A stretch of DNA of 64,000 nt from CAVHXA01 sp963639765 (GTDB lineage: Bacteria; Bacillota; Clostridia; Oscillospirales; Oscillospiraceae). Below the pieces are notes generated by a model. That model searched no databases and had not been told where the DNA came from. It was given only the letters and a program-made list of their open reading frames with translations. Shown here piece by piece: positions 7,972-16,918 of this stretch. Both the position numbers and the translations under genes were made by a program. Where the stretch lies: the NCBI GenBank assembly GCA_963639765.1, contig CAVHXA010000005.1:1-64000 (forward strand). Direction: 5' to 3'. Position 1 is the first letter of the stretch; each line of letters begins with the position of its first letter.

Positions 7972-10518
7972 CTACTGGATGCCGCGGGTGCGGCGGTGAA
8001 AGGCGTCGGACCGGAGAATAAAGGACAGAATGTGCAGGGCGCTGCACTCGAGCATGGGCCGTGTGAGGGTTTTGGAAAAGCTTCGCAGACCGGGATTCTG
8101 TATGGTGCGGCCCAGAGATTCCAGAAGCAGCGAAACGGACTGCTCGCCTCCGGGCTGAATCATGTCGTTTCCGGCCCACATGCTCAGTGCCGGGTGGCTG
8201 ATGCCTCCGCCCCAGTCGGTCATGACAAGGCCGTCGAAGCCCCATTCGTCGCGCAGGATGGCTGTGCACAGGTCGTAGCTGTTGGCGGCGGGGACGCCGT
8301 TGATGTCGTTGTAGCTGGTCATCACGGCTCTTGGTGCGGCGGTGCGTACGGCAATTTCAAAGCCCTTGAGATACAGCTCGCGCAGGGCACGCTCGGAGAT
8401 GAGGTCGTTGGAACAGTCGCGCAGATATTCCTGGTTGTTGCAGGCAAAATGCTTGAGTGTAACGCCGCAGCCGCCGTGGCTCTGCACACCGCGGGTCAGT
8501 CCGGCCGCACACAGACCGGTGAGCAGGGGATCCTCGGAAAAATATTCAAAGTTTCTTCCGCACCGGGGATTGCGGTGCAGGTTCATGCCGGGGGCCAGCC
8601 ACAGATCCACGCAGTATTCCTGCATCTCGGTGCCAATCGCGTCGCCGATGGACTGCAGCAGGGAGGGGTCCCACGAACAGGCCAGCAGACTGCCGGTCGG
8701 AAAGGCCGTACAAAGCTGCCTGCGGATGATCTCGCCGTCTTCGTTGCGAAGCTCCCTACGCAGACGCAGTCCGGCAGGACCGTCGCTGAGCGTGATGGGC
8801 GGGATGCGGTATTCCTCCCAAAGGTCTGCGGTCTGCCCCGCGGCTCCGGGCACGGACATCTGCACGCTTTGGGTCTGTGCGGGGACGCTGTCGCCGTTTT
8901 GCGGAATCATTGCGCCGCCCTGCGCGTCGAGGTCAAGTCCCTCAATGCCCGAAAGATCCATCCCGATGCCGCACACCAGCCTGCACAGCTCGCTGTCGGT
9001 CAGCTGGGCCGTGAGCGCATACAGCGAGGCATCGCCGTTCTTTACGTCATACAGAGTCAGGTCCGCACTGTCCGCGCGGCAGCCGCGAAAGGCCGAACGA
9101 TAGCGGACGGTCTCGGTTTCGACAAGCCGGGCGGAAAGACGAATGGCCAGCCTGCGGCTGTGCTCGAGCTCTTCGGCCTCGCCGGGATAGGTGATCGGCA
9201 CCGCTTTCCCGGAGGAAAGACGGAAGAAATCTTCGGGAAGGTCGGTTGTGCAGCCGTGCAGCTTTTGCACAATCTGTTCACACGGCAGATACAGGCTGCC
9301 CGCCACGCGGGTCTCACGGCTTGAAAAGCCTACGCGGACATCATAGTATCCGGGCTCGAGCACATAGCTCGAACGCGCTTCGTCGAAGGACGAAAGCTCA
9401 GTCAGAGAAAAACGCAGGTGAACATCCGTTTCGCTGTCGGGCAGAATGTCTTCGGTTTTGCAAAAGGCGGCCAGCCTCTGGTATGGCTGCTCCAGCTTTC
9501 CGGACGGACAGGAGACGTAGACCTGCACCACCTCGCTGCAGGCAAAGTCCGCGCTGCGGTTGCGGATTTGCGCACTGACCGAGACGGTGTCTCCGGTACA
9601 GGCCACACTGCAGCCGGTCAGCAGCGGGTCGCCATAGGTCAGGCCGTGACCAAAGGGAAACAGCACCGGCAGACCGAACGTATCGAAATAGCGATAGCCG
9701 ACGTAGATGTCGTCGTGATAGGGAACGTTGATCTGGTGCTGCAGGCCCGTCATGCCGTTGTGCGAAATGCCGTTTTCATCGCCGGAACCAAACCAGTCCA
9801 TGTTGGGATAGTCGCTGCAGGAAAGCGGCCAGGTATCGCTCAGATGTCCCGAGGGCGGGACTGTGCCCGTAAGCACGTCGGCAAGCGCCGGACCTGCCTG
9901 CTGCCCGGGAAGACCGGCAAAGACAACGGCCCCCAGCGCGGGCAGAACGTCTGCAAGCTCGATATAGCCTGGGGTGTTCAAAACCAGGACGGTGCGGGAA
10001 AAGTGCTCGCAGACCGAGCGGATCATCGCGCTTTCGGTCTCGGTCAGAGCCAGTGCACCGGGATCGCAGGTCATGTCTCCGCCCTCGCCCGCGATGCGCG
10101 AAATCACCAGCACAGCCGCGGCACACGACTGCGCGTATGCGTCGAGGTCGAGCTCGTCGAGCGGCATTTCCGGACTGCAGTTGCTTGCCGGACCCAGAAA
10201 GGAGGGGCCCGTTGGCTCAGGGTGCGCCAGACACCAGCTGCGGTATCTGCGGGCCAGCAGTGCGTCGGGAGCCAGCCTGTCGCATTGACTCAGCCCGTCT
10301 AAAAAGCTGATGTTGTCAACGCTGTTTACCTCGCCCGAGCCGGTTCCGCCCTTTACGGTGCGGATCTGTCCCACACCGAACACGGCGATGGCAAGCGGGT
10401 TTTCTCCATCGGGGACAAGAGGCAGGGTATTGTCTTTGTTTTTCAGCAGGACCATACTCCGGGCCGCGGCCTGCCGGGCTGTCGCTGCATTGCGCAGCAT
10501 GCGGGGCGTTCGTTCCAT
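7972..10518 (-). CDS. Domain-permuted GH3 beta-glucosidase family enzyme
   Basis: 848 residues, cytoplasmic (no signal peptide). The usual GH3 order is reversed. The alpha/beta sandwich comes first (SMVLLKN near 21, acid/base-type GEGGD at 144-148), then a fibronectin-III-like segment (about 290-400), then the (beta/alpha)8 barrel in the C-terminal half. The barrel contains GRNFEYFSEDP, LKHFACNNQE and the nucleophile Asp768 in VMTDWGG. Permuted GH3 enzymes are known, for example, from ruminal Clostridia, and hydrolyse beta-linked gluco- or xylo-oligosaccharides. It lies between a uracil-DNA glycosylase and DUF6062 in one operon. Between the domains is a long linker (about 440-580) with little similarity I can name. 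Confidence 0.9.
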   Translation of the reverse strand: MERTPRMLRNAATARQAAARSMVLLKNKDNTLPLVPDGENPLAIAVFGVGQIRTVKGGTGSGEVNSVDNISFLDGLSQCDRLAPDALLARRYRSWCLAHPEPTGPSFLGPASNCSPEMPLDELDLDAYAQSCAAAVLVISRIAGEGGDMTCDPGALALTETESAMIRSVCEHFSRTVLVLNTPGYIELADVLPALGAVVFAGLPGQQAGPALADVLTGTVPPSGHLSDTWPLSCSDYPNMDWFGSGDENGISHNGMTGLQHQINVPYHDDIYVGYRYFDTFGLPVLFPFGHGLTYGDPLLTGCSVACTGDTVSVSAQIRNRSADFACSEVVQVYVSCPSGKLEQPYQRLAAFCKTEDILPDSETDVHLRFSLTELSSFDEARSSYVLEPGYYDVRVGFSSRETRVAGSLYLPCEQIVQKLHGCTTDLPEDFFRLSSGKAVPITYPGEAEELEHSRRLAIRLSARLVETETVRYRSAFRGCRADSADLTLYDVKNGDASLYALTAQLTDSELCRLVCGIGMDLSGIEGLDLDAQGGAMIPQNGDSVPAQTQSVQMSVPGAAGQTADLWEEYRIPPITLSDGPAGLRLRRELRNEDGEIIRRQLCTAFPTGSLLACSWDPSLLQSIGDAIGTEMQEYCVDLWLAPGMNLHRNPRCGRNFEYFSEDPLLTGLCAAGLTRGVQSHGGCGVTLKHFACNNQEYLRDCSNDLISERALRELYLKGFEIAVRTAAPRAVMTSYNDINGVPAANSYDLCTAILRDEWGFDGLVMTDWGGGISHPALSMWAGNDMIQPGGEQSVSLLLESLGRTIQNPGLRSFSKTLTRPMLECSALHILSFILRSDAFHRRTRGIQ

Positions 10519-10557
10519 GCGGGTTCCTCCTTGTTTTGCTGAAATGTTTCGGGCTGC

Positions 10558-11127
10558 TCAGAGCGTGTGCGTACACAGCTCGCGGACCTTGCCCTGCAGC
10601 AGCATGAGATCACGATAGGTATCGGGACGGCAGCCGGTATCGCGAAGCAGGGCAGAGGGGTGATACATGGCCATGAGCCACACCCCGTTTTTCTGTGTCC
10701 ATTGTCCGTGCTCCTTTCGGATGTGCAGATCCGGGTGGATGATGCGCGCAGCTGCGATGCGCCCGAGGCATACGATGATTTTGGGACTCAGAAGTGCGGT
10801 CTGTGCCCGCAGATAACCGATGCAGGCATCCTGCTCGGTCTGCAGAGGGTCGCGGTTGGCGGGCGGACGGCATTTGACGATGTTGGCGATGTAGCAGTTG
10901 TGCCGCCCCAGACCAATCAGCGCAAGCAGGCTGTCGAGCAGCTGACCGGCTGCACCCACAAAGGGCTCGCCCCGAAGGTCCTCCTGTTCGCCGGGACCCT
11001 CGCCGACAAAAAGAATCTCCGCATCGTGCGGACCCGTACCGAATACCACGTTGCTTCTTGTTTCGCACAGAGGACAGGCACGGCAGTGCATGCACGCATC
11101 ATACAGCGTGTCCCAGGTCAGTTCCAT
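10558..11127 (-). CDS. Type 4/5 uracil-DNA glycosylase (Fe-S)
   Basis: 189 residues. It removes uracil from DNA as the first step of base-excision repair. Four Cys fit the family 4 iron-sulfur site: Cys15 and Cys18 in the N-terminal CMHCRAC run, Cys86 in IVKCRPP and Cys102 in ACIGYL. The catalytic motif GEGPGEQED, the uracil-pocket GEPFVG, and the late motif YHPSALL are present. It starts 12 bases after the carboxypeptidase gene and precedes the GH3 gene by 39 bases, so it is mid-operon. Assignment to the superfamily is secure; the exact subfamily (4 versus 5) is not decided by eye. Confidence 0.93.
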   Translation of the reverse strand: MELTWDTLYDACMHCRACPLCETRSNVVFGTGPHDAEILFVGEGPGEQEDLRGEPFVGAAGQLLDSLLALIGLGRHNCYIANIVKCRPPANRDPLQTEQDACIGYLRAQTALLSPKIIVCLGRIAAARIIHPDLHIRKEHGQWTQKNGVWLMAMYHPSALLRDTGCRPDTYRDLMLLQGKVRELCTHTL

Positions 11128-11139
11128 AAAAGCACCCCG

Positions 11140-12477
11140 CTATCTCGACCGGCGATTGCGCCGCCGACGCCGATGGTTTTGTATGGTGTAGAACAGGATA
11201 TAGCCCCCAAAGAGCACACACAGCAGAATCAGAATCAGCTGCACAACATGGCTGCCGAGGTAGCTCTGTACCGCGCTGGTATAGTATTGCAGCTCGGAGC
11301 GTGCGATGTCGGTAATGGCGCAGAGCTGAACGGTGCCGAGGTCCGCGCCGTTGTATCGAACGGTAACATAGCCCAGCACCGTGCCTGCGCTGACCGGGGC
11401 CTGCACACCGTCCGGCGCCAGCAGCCGGACCTGCTTTTCGATGAGGTCGGGATCGTAGTCCTTTGGAAGAAGGACGCTGAGCTCCTGCGCGGGACTCAAT
11501 ACCACGCTCTGCGTGTCTGCAGCCATGGTGACCGGCACCTCGGCAAGCATTTCGGTGGTTTTCAGGACCGTTATGCTCTGGAAGCCCGAAAAACCGTAGT
11601 CAAAGAGCTCGGCCGTCTGCGTAAAGCTCTGGATCTGGGTGGTGTCGTCTTCGAGAAGGACGCTTCGCGCACCCGTAATTACGCTCAGCAGCGACATGGT
11701 CCCGCTTTTTGCCGTTGCGATCAGACAGTGTCCGGCCTGGCTGGTATAGCCGGTTTTTACGCCGCAGGCCTTGGAATACAGATAACCGAAAACGGTGTTG
11801 TTGGAGATGAGGTAGTTGGTGGTTTTGAGGTAGCGCGGCTCAGAGAGGTTGGTGGCCGGAATCTCCTTTGAGGCCGTGTTGCACAGGGTGACGAATTCGG
11901 GATACTGCAGAGCCGCAAGGGTTATGGTGCTCAGGTCGCGGGCCGTGGTATAGTGGTCGTTGTCGTGCAGTCCGCTTGTGTTGGAAAAGTGGGTTGCGGC
12001 GCAGCCCAGCGCCAGCGCCTCACGGTTCATCAGGTCAACAAAATCGTCTATCGAGCCGCTGATGTATTCGGCAACCACGTTGCAGGCCTCGTTGGCCGAA
12101 ACAACCATCACGCAATACAGAAGATTCTGAAGTGTCATCTGCTCGCCTGCAAGAAGGCCGGCCGTGCTGGCGTCGGCAGGAAGACCCGAAAGTGCGGTCT
12201 CGGAGACGGTTATAACATCCGAAAGCGTGCCGTATTTCAGAGCCAGCATGGTGGTCATGATTTTTGTGAGGCTTGCGGGATAGACCTTCCGGTCGGGATT
12301 GAGCGCATAGAGAACGGTGCCGCTGTTGATGTCGAGCAGCAGTGCGCTTTCTGCCCGGATCTGCGGAGCATTGTCGGGGATGTAGTTGCCGCTGTCGTCG
12401 GCCAGGGCCGTGGGCATCAGGCAGAGCAGGAGCTGTATGACAGCCAGAAAAACAGAAAAAATACGTAATTTGTTCAT
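11140..12477 (-). CDS. D-alanyl-D-alanine carboxypeptidase (DacF/PBP5-like)
   Basis: 445 residues, exported by an N-terminal signal peptide (cut near TALA-DD) and held by a C-terminal hydrophobic helix (about 400-425) followed by an Arg-rich cytoplasmic tail. Penicillin-binding motifs are Ser69-Leu-Thr-Lys72, Ser127-Ala-Asn129 and Lys241-Thr-Gly243. It trims the terminal D-Ala from peptidoglycan stem peptides. The ATG at 12477 follows AGGAG, and a longer in-frame extension upstream lacks a ribosome site. The gene heads a four-gene operon driven by a consensus promoter. The region before the anchor resembles the PBP5 C-terminal beta domain. Confidence 0.95.
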   Translation of the reverse strand: MNKLRIFSVFLAVIQLLLCLMPTALADDSGNYIPDNAPQIRAESALLLDINSGTVLYALNPDRKVYPASLTKIMTTMLALKYGTLSDVITVSETALSGLPADASTAGLLAGEQMTLQNLLYCVMVVSANEACNVVAEYISGSIDDFVDLMNREALALGCAATHFSNTSGLHDNDHYTTARDLSTITLAALQYPEFVTLCNTASKEIPATNLSEPRYLKTTNYLISNNTVFGYLYSKACGVKTGYTSQAGHCLIATAKSGTMSLLSVITGARSVLLEDDTTQIQSFTQTAELFDYGFSGFQSITVLKTTEMLAEVPVTMAADTQSVVLSPAQELSVLLPKDYDPDLIEKQVRLLAPDGVQAPVSAGTVLGYVTVRYNGADLGTVQLCAITDIARSELQYYTSAVQSYLGSHVVQLILILLCVLFGGYILFYTIQNHRRRRRNRRSR

Positions 12478-12588
12478 ACCAATCTCCTGTTTGTGTGGTA
12501 TAATTGTAACAATGCGAAACAGTGACCGCAGCTGTGTGCGTATCGGCACCGCCGCGCGCTCCATCGGGGCACGCCCCCGAATACCTCC

Positions 12589-12616
12589 ATTATACCAGAG
12601 TTTCACCCCGTGTCAA
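12589..12616 (-). promoter_or_regulatory. sigma-A promoter of the dacF-like operon
   Basis: Leftward TTGACA (12611-12616), 16-base spacer, TATAAT (12589-12594). The 5' leader to the ATG is about 105 bases. Confidence 0.8.
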
Positions 12617-12644
12617 CTTATCCCCAAAGGCAGGAGCCCGCAGC

Positions 12645-13043
12645 ATGAAACATCTTTCACTCTTCGACCGCATCCTTGTTGCACTCACGGCGCTCTGCGC
12701 GGCTTTGCTTCTGGCCCTGCTGATTTATGATTCGGGCTTTGTCGGGCTGCGCACGCAGACCATGCCGTCCGCGGTCAGCTCCGCGCAGGCCATCCCCCCT
12801 GCAGACGAAACAGAAGCAGCAGACGTGTCTGCCGACAGCGCCGAAGCCGCTCCGATCAACATCAACACGGCGGGCGCCGAAGAGCTGGCCTCTCTTCCCG
12901 GAATCGGCACCGCTCTGGCCGCGCGCATCATCGAATATCGCCTGCAAAACGGCCCCTTTTCCAACATCGACGAGCTCAAAAACGTTCGGGGCATCGCAGA
13001 AGGAAAGCTCAAAAATCTTATGGGCCTGATCACCGCGGAATAA
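12645..13043 (+). CDS. ComEA-like helix-hairpin-helix protein, membrane anchored
   Basis: 132 residues. One N-terminal hydrophobic helix (about 9-28) anchors the protein, then an acidic/Ala-rich linker, then tandem helix-hairpin-helix motifs beginning ININTAGAEELASLPGIG and ending VRGIAEGKLKNLMGL. ComEA proteins bind incoming double-stranded DNA at the cell surface during transformation. This one lacks an obvious SLBB domain. The ATG at 12645 follows CAGGAG. No comEB or comEC lies next to it, so a true competence role is unproven. The response-regulator gene starts 67 bases downstream. Confidence 0.8.
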   Translation: MKHLSLFDRILVALTALCAALLLALLIYDSGFVGLRTQTMPSAVSSAQAIPPADETEAADVSADSAEAAPININTAGAEELASLPGIGTALAARIIEYRLQNGPFSNIDELKNVRGIAEGKLKNLMGLITAE

Positions 13044-13110
13044 CCACAATACCGCCCGCATACCGTCCGCTCCGGCGTGTATGGCCCGGCGTACAGAAAG
13101 GAATCTGCAC

Positions 13111-13794
13111 ATGAAAATCCTCGTTGTAGACGACGAAAAGCTGCTGGTCAAGGGAATTCGCTTCAACCTCGAAAACGAGGGCTATGAGGTCATTACCGGC
13201 AGCAACGGCCTGCAGGCTGTTGAATACGCAAAGCAGGGAGACATCGACCTGATTGTCCTCGACCTGATGATGCCCGAGCTCGACGGGCTAGAGGCCTGCA
13301 TGCAGATCCGCGAGTTTTCCGATGTGCCGATTATCATGCTCACCGCCAAGACCGACGACATGGACAAGCTCATAGGCTTTGAGCAGGGGGCCGACGACTA
13401 CATCACCAAGCCCTTCAATATCCTCGAGCTCAAGGCCAGAATACGGGCGCTTCTGCGCCGCAGCAAGGCAGCCGACGGCAGAGAAAAGCCCAACCGCATT
13501 GTCATCGGCAGCATCACCATCGACTCCGACGAGCGCAACGCCTATAAAAACGGCATCCTCACCGAGCTCACCGCCCGCGAATTCGACCTCATCGAGCTGC
13601 TGATGCGTTCGCCCGGCAGGGTCTTTTCCAGAGAAAATCTGCTGGATATCATCTGGGGCTACGAATACCAGGGCGACATCCGAACGGTAGACGTCCACGT
13701 GCGCCGTCTGCGTGAAAAACTCGAAAACAGTCCCGCCCAGCCGGAATACATCCTGACCAAATGGGGTGTCGGCTATTATTTCCGTCAGCCCTGA
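13111..13794 (+). CDS. OmpR/PhoB-family response regulator, orphan
   Basis: 227 residues. The receiver domain has the acidic pair in VVDDEK, the phospho-acceptor Asp in VLDLMMPE, a Thr in MLTAKTDD and Lys in YITKPFN. The C-terminal winged helix ends in DVHVRRLREKLE and a KWGVGYYF wing, typical of DNA-binding OmpR-type regulators. The ATG at 13111 follows GAAAGGAA. No histidine kinase lies beside it, so its partner is elsewhere in the genome. The gene ends at a long terminator hairpin that reaches into the 3' end of the convergent EcfT gene. Confidence 0.92.
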   Translation: MKILVVDDEKLLVKGIRFNLENEGYEVITGSNGLQAVEYAKQGDIDLIVLDLMMPELDGLEACMQIREFSDVPIIMLTAKTDDMDKLIGFEQGADDYITKPFNILELKARIRALLRRSKAADGREKPNRIVIGSITIDSDERNAYKNGILTELTAREFDLIELLMRSPGRVFSRENLLDIIWGYEYQGDIRTVDVHVRRLREKLENSPAQPEYILTKWGVGYYFRQP

Positions 13795-13804
13795 AAAACA
13801 CAGG

Positions 13805-13902
13805 GGCAGCACCGCAAAAGCCTCCTTCCGCCTTCTGCGCCGGCTTTCGCCCATGCAGAGCAAACGGTTTTCAGAGGTCCCTTTTGCGGTGCTGCCTTTT
13901 TT
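13805..13902 (+). terminator. Long-armed terminator overlapping the EcfT 3' end
   Basis: A perfect 16-bp stem: GGCAGCACCGCAAAAG (13805-13820) pairs with 13881-13896, followed by six T, with a 60-base loop. The right arm lies inside the end of the convergent EcfT coding region. The arm sequence recurs, slightly changed, in hairpins at 36062, 43687 and 50115. Confidence 0.75.
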
Positions 13903-14755
13903 GTTTTCTGTCGATTATTGTGCAGCAGATCGGAAAAAAGCAGAGCAGCGCATATGCGGCATACAGCGCCGGAGCCCCGGCGGCAGCCCCGCCGACAACC
14001 GGATAGAACTGCCAGTCAAGACCGCCGCTGCACACGCCCAGCAGAAGAAAGGCACACAGGGCAAGAATCCATACCGTGAGTACAAGATCCCGGCGGCAGA
14101 AGCGCTGACGGCGAAAGCAGGTTCGTCCGGGCAGGCCATAGCCGCGGCTGAGCATACTATCGGCTGTATGGATTCCGTTTTCGAGCGACCAGGTTACGGC
14201 AATGGACCAGACCCGCAGACTGCCGCGCAGCCGGCCGAAAAAGCCGTGCCGGGTCAGACCGAGGGCAGCCTGTGCACTCTGGATTTCGCGGATCTTTGCA
14301 ATCAGTCTGGGCACCATGCCGAGGGTCATGCTCAGAAGCAGACTCAGACCCGGTACACTCCTGCCCAGAAGCCAGAGCAGATGGTCGCTGTCGATGAGGG
14401 TCGACGCGCAGAAAAACCAGCACAGTGTTTCAGCAAGCATACCGGCAACGCAGAGCCCATAGAGAATCGACTCAAGTGTCAGCGGATTGCCCCACGGAAG
14501 ATAGCCGAGCACGGTTGCCCCCTCGTGTACAAACAGCGGATTGAGGATGGCTGCCAGCAGACAGACCGGCCCTGCCGCGCGAAAAAGAAGCCGCGCAGCC
14601 CTGCTGCGATCAAGCATCAGCGCATAGGCCGCTCCCGCGCTCAGGCCGATGCCCAGCACAACGGGGTGCCGAAGCCACATCGAGCCAATCAGGACCGCCG
14701 CAAAGAACAGCACCCGGATCACCGGATGGCAGCTGTCGAAAAAGGTACGCTTCAT
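13871..14755 (-). CDS. Energy-coupling factor transporter T subunit (EcfT/CbiQ family)
   Basis: 294 residues with about six to eight hydrophobic segments. ECF T subunits couple ATPases to a substrate-binding S protein for vitamin or metal uptake. The cytoplasmic helix carries one clear coupling motif (SRG in DSMLSRGYG); the other (around ALGLTRHG) is degenerate. Its start overlaps the stop of the DUF4430 lipoprotein gene by 4 bases. No ATPase or S-subunit gene is in the window, so those must be elsewhere. The context (transcobalamin-like extracytoplasmic proteins and a B12-type radical SAM protein) suggests a corrinoid substrate, but that is inference. Confidence 0.85.
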   Translation of the reverse strand: MKRTFFDSCHPVIRVLFFAAVLIGSMWLRHPVVLGIGLSAGAAYALMLDRSRAARLLFRAAGPVCLLAAILNPLFVHEGATVLGYLPWGNPLTLESILYGLCVAGMLAETLCWFFCASTLIDSDHLLWLLGRSVPGLSLLLSMTLGMVPRLIAKIREIQSAQAALGLTRHGFFGRLRGSLRVWSIAVTWSLENGIHTADSMLSRGYGLPGRTCFRRQRFCRRDLVLTVWILALCAFLLLGVCSGGLDWQFYPVVGGAAAGAPALYAAYALLCFFPICCTIIDRKQKRQHRKRDL

Positions 14756-15231
14756 GGCTCTAATAACGCGTTTCCGATGTCGGCTCCGAGGTCACAGGTA
14801 TAATACCAGGTGATTTCGTCTCCGTCGTGCAGGGTATACTGGCCGCAGCCGACACCCGGAAATTCTCCGTTGATACGGTATTCCCAGCCGGACAGCGGAC
14901 CTGCATCGAATTCGTAGAGGTTTCCGATGCCCTCGATATAGGCGGTCTGCGGACTGCCGCTGTATTCATAATGGATGCTGCTCTGCTGCAGCGCCCGGAC
15001 CAGAACGTCCAGCACGGTTTCGCCCTCGGAAAAGGCAACGTCTGTATTTTTGTACAGGATTCCGTCTGCCGGAACAAGCTCCCGCTTTTCGTCCGGAAGC
15101 TTTTCCGTGTTTTCCAGAAGGGTTGTGCAGTCGATGCACAGGCTGCAGTGCAGGCTCTGCTCATCTGTCTGCACCGCGCAGGCGGTCAGCAGAAAAAGAA
15201 TTGCCAGAATCAGGAATATTCGTTGCTTCAT
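14752..15231 (-). CDS. DUF4430 (transcobalamin C-terminal-like) lipoprotein
   Basis: 159 residues with a lipoprotein signal: hydrophobic N-terminus and lipobox LTAC with Cys18, so it is tethered outside the membrane. The body has the DUF4430 pattern: a GETVLDVL segment, then YIEGIGNLYEFDAGPLSGW, and a closing GDEITWYYT strand. DUF4430 is the beta domain at the C-terminus of animal intrinsic factor and transcobalamin. It sits between a secreted alpha-barrel protein and EcfT in the same operon. A pair CSLCIDC follows the lipobox and could bind metal or form disulfides. Ligand binding has not been shown. Confidence 0.85.
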   Translation of the reverse strand: MKQRIFLILAILFLLTACAVQTDEQSLHCSLCIDCTTLLENTEKLPDEKRELVPADGILYKNTDVAFSEGETVLDVLVRALQQSSIHYEYSGSPQTAYIEGIGNLYEFDAGPLSGWEYRINGEFPGVGCGQYTLHDGDEITWYYTCDLGADIGNALLEP

Positions 15232-15248
15232 ATCCTATCTCCGCATGC

Positions 15249-16244
15249 TCAGTGGGCACGAATCTGTGTGGGCTGTCCGGGTTGGACTGCCGCGGCCTGC
15301 TCCGGCCTGTATGCACCGTAAACACTGGGCAGACCGGCTTCGGCACGGCGGATTGCACAAAGAGCCAGAAGTGCCTGACCTGTTGTGAGAACCTGGGCTT
15401 CACCGCCCTGCGTGTGGCAAAAGCCGCCGTTTGCCGTTCGGTATTGCAGAAGCGCAGAAAGAAGTCCGCCGCCGGACCGGACAAAGCGGCTGTCGGTCAG
15501 AGGAATACCAAGCTCTGAAAGGGCCAGAATCACCTGGGCGACGGATTCACAGTTGGCAGCTCCGTAGCTGCAAAAGCCGCCGTCCTTCTGCTGCAGCGCG
15601 CTCAGGCACGACAGGGCTTTTTCGATGCAGGCCGCGACATCCTCACGGTTTTTGTATCGGGCCAGAGCCTGCAGAGCCATTGCGGTTATGTCCGGATCCG
15701 CGTTCTGACCGGAAAGCGCCCAGCCGCCGTCCGAAAGCTGCCGGGAAAGCAGCTCGGAAATATAGACCTCGCGGTTTGCACAGGCATAGCCGCCGAAATC
15801 CAGCGCCAGCAGCGTATAGATCAGACCGTTGACTCCCTGCCTGCAGACAAACCGGCTGTCACTCAGGGCGGTGAGCAGACTGTAGCCCGAGATATTCGTC
15901 GGGGTGTCCGAGGCGGCCCGGAGTGCAAGAATCAGCCGGGCGTATTCGGTTGCCCTTGTGGTGCTCAAAACGCCCTTTTTTTCGCATATCGCCGTTTGCA
16001 CGGCCTGCCGATAGCCGTCCAGGTATCCGTCGGGAAGCGCGACCCCGGCACGCAGAAGCGCAAATACGGTCCATTCGTCGCCGTATCCGGCCGTTGGCTT
16101 TTGGGAAAGAAGCCAGCCGCAGGCAGCGGAAATCGCGCCGTCCGGCAGGGCGGACGGGTGCTGCTCCGCGAAAGCCGTACAGAAAGAACAGCTCAGCAGA
16201 CACAGAATCAGAAGAAGGCAGACAGACTGCCGCAAATATTTCAA
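15249..16244 (-). CDS. Secreted prenyltransferase/squalene-oxidase-repeat (alpha-barrel) protein
   Basis: 331 residues with a signal peptide (cut near AFAEQ). The rest consists of repeated alpha-hairpins with the signature Gly-Gly-Trp/Phe and Asp-X-X-X-Met-Ala-Leu-Gln-Ala-Leu patterns: QLSDGGWALSGQ, DITAMALQALARY, QKDGGFCSYG and ANGGFCHTQGGEA. These mark an alpha6/alpha6-type barrel as in terpenoid cyclases and in the N-terminal domain of transcobalamin. No DXDD acid motif is evident, so cyclase activity is unlikely. It precedes the DUF4430 lipoprotein by 17 bases. Together the two domains match the two halves of transcobalamin. Confidence 0.85.
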   Translation of the reverse strand: MKYLRQSVCLLLILCLLSCSFCTAFAEQHPSALPDGAISAACGWLLSQKPTAGYGDEWTVFALLRAGVALPDGYLDGYRQAVQTAICEKKGVLSTTRATEYARLILALRAASDTPTNISGYSLLTALSDSRFVCRQGVNGLIYTLLALDFGGYACANREVYISELLSRQLSDGGWALSGQNADPDITAMALQALARYKNREDVAACIEKALSCLSALQQKDGGFCSYGAANCESVAQVILALSELGIPLTDSRFVRSGGGLLSALLQYRTANGGFCHTQGGEAQVLTTGQALLALCAIRRAEAGLPSVYGAYRPEQAAAVQPGQPTQIRAH

Positions 16245-16255
16245 CGCAGCACCGC

Positions 16256-16918
16256 CTAACAGAAGGGAGAGCCGTCGGCCTGCAATACGTCGAGCCGCCG
16301 TGTCCGGAAAAAGTCCGGCGCAAGCTCCGGCAGCAGGGAAGAGACGGTTTTTGCCAGCAGATCCGGATTGAGAGAGGCTTCGCCTGTCGAGGTGACGCTT
16401 TGTATGAGAAGGGTGTGTGCATCGCAGGAAAGAACACGAAGCTCGCGGATCAGTGGAAGAATGTCGGTGTCGCGCATGCCCCGTTTGGTTTTTTTGGGGA
16501 TGATCAGCTCTTTTTGACGGAACAGGGCATCAATGGCTTCTGCGGCGCCGTTCGGAACTCCGGAATCATACACAAGCGTCACCTGCGCCCTGAGGTATTT
16601 CAGGGCACTGAGCCTGTTTGGCGAGTCATAGGCATCCAGCACGCAGACGCCCTGCGGCAGAACGGGATTCAGCCGCGAAGGAAGCTCGGCCAGGGTACAG
16701 TCCGGCTGCGTCAGGGTAAAGTCCAGAAGCTCACAGTCGCTTTCCGTGCCAACGCTCATCGGCAGCGCAATCGAGACAAACGCGTGCGGATTAAAGCCCT
16801 CGGTGTGCCTGATTTCGATTTCCGCACGGCGAAAGGCCCGCTGGAACAGCCGCATGGTATCCAGGTGCGAAATCCAGATGCAGTTTCCGGTTTTTGAAAA
16901 GCGAAGTCTATGCATCAC
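16256..16918 (-). CDS. TIGR03936-type radical-SAM-associated protein
   Basis: 220 residues beginning MHRLRFSKTGNCIWISHLDTMR, the characteristic opening of the family that is encoded beside, or fused to, TIGR03960 radical SAM proteins. The fold is likely ferredoxin-like repeats; FNPHAFVSIALPMSVGTES is the conserved core. It has no Cys cluster of its own. It overlaps the upstream radical SAM gene by 11 bases, indicating coupled translation. The pair commonly precedes ribonuclease G and ribosomal-protein genes in Clostridia, but here it precedes the transcobalamin-like genes. The function is unknown; RNA or tRNA modification has been suggested for the pair. Confidence 0.85.
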   Translation of the reverse strand: MMHRLRFSKTGNCIWISHLDTMRLFQRAFRRAEIEIRHTEGFNPHAFVSIALPMSVGTESDCELLDFTLTQPDCTLAELPSRLNPVLPQGVCVLDAYDSPNRLSALKYLRAQVTLVYDSGVPNGAAEAIDALFRQKELIIPKKTKRGMRDTDILPLIRELRVLSCDAHTLLIQSVTSTGEASLNPDLLAKTVSSLLPELAPDFFRTRRLDVLQADGSPFC

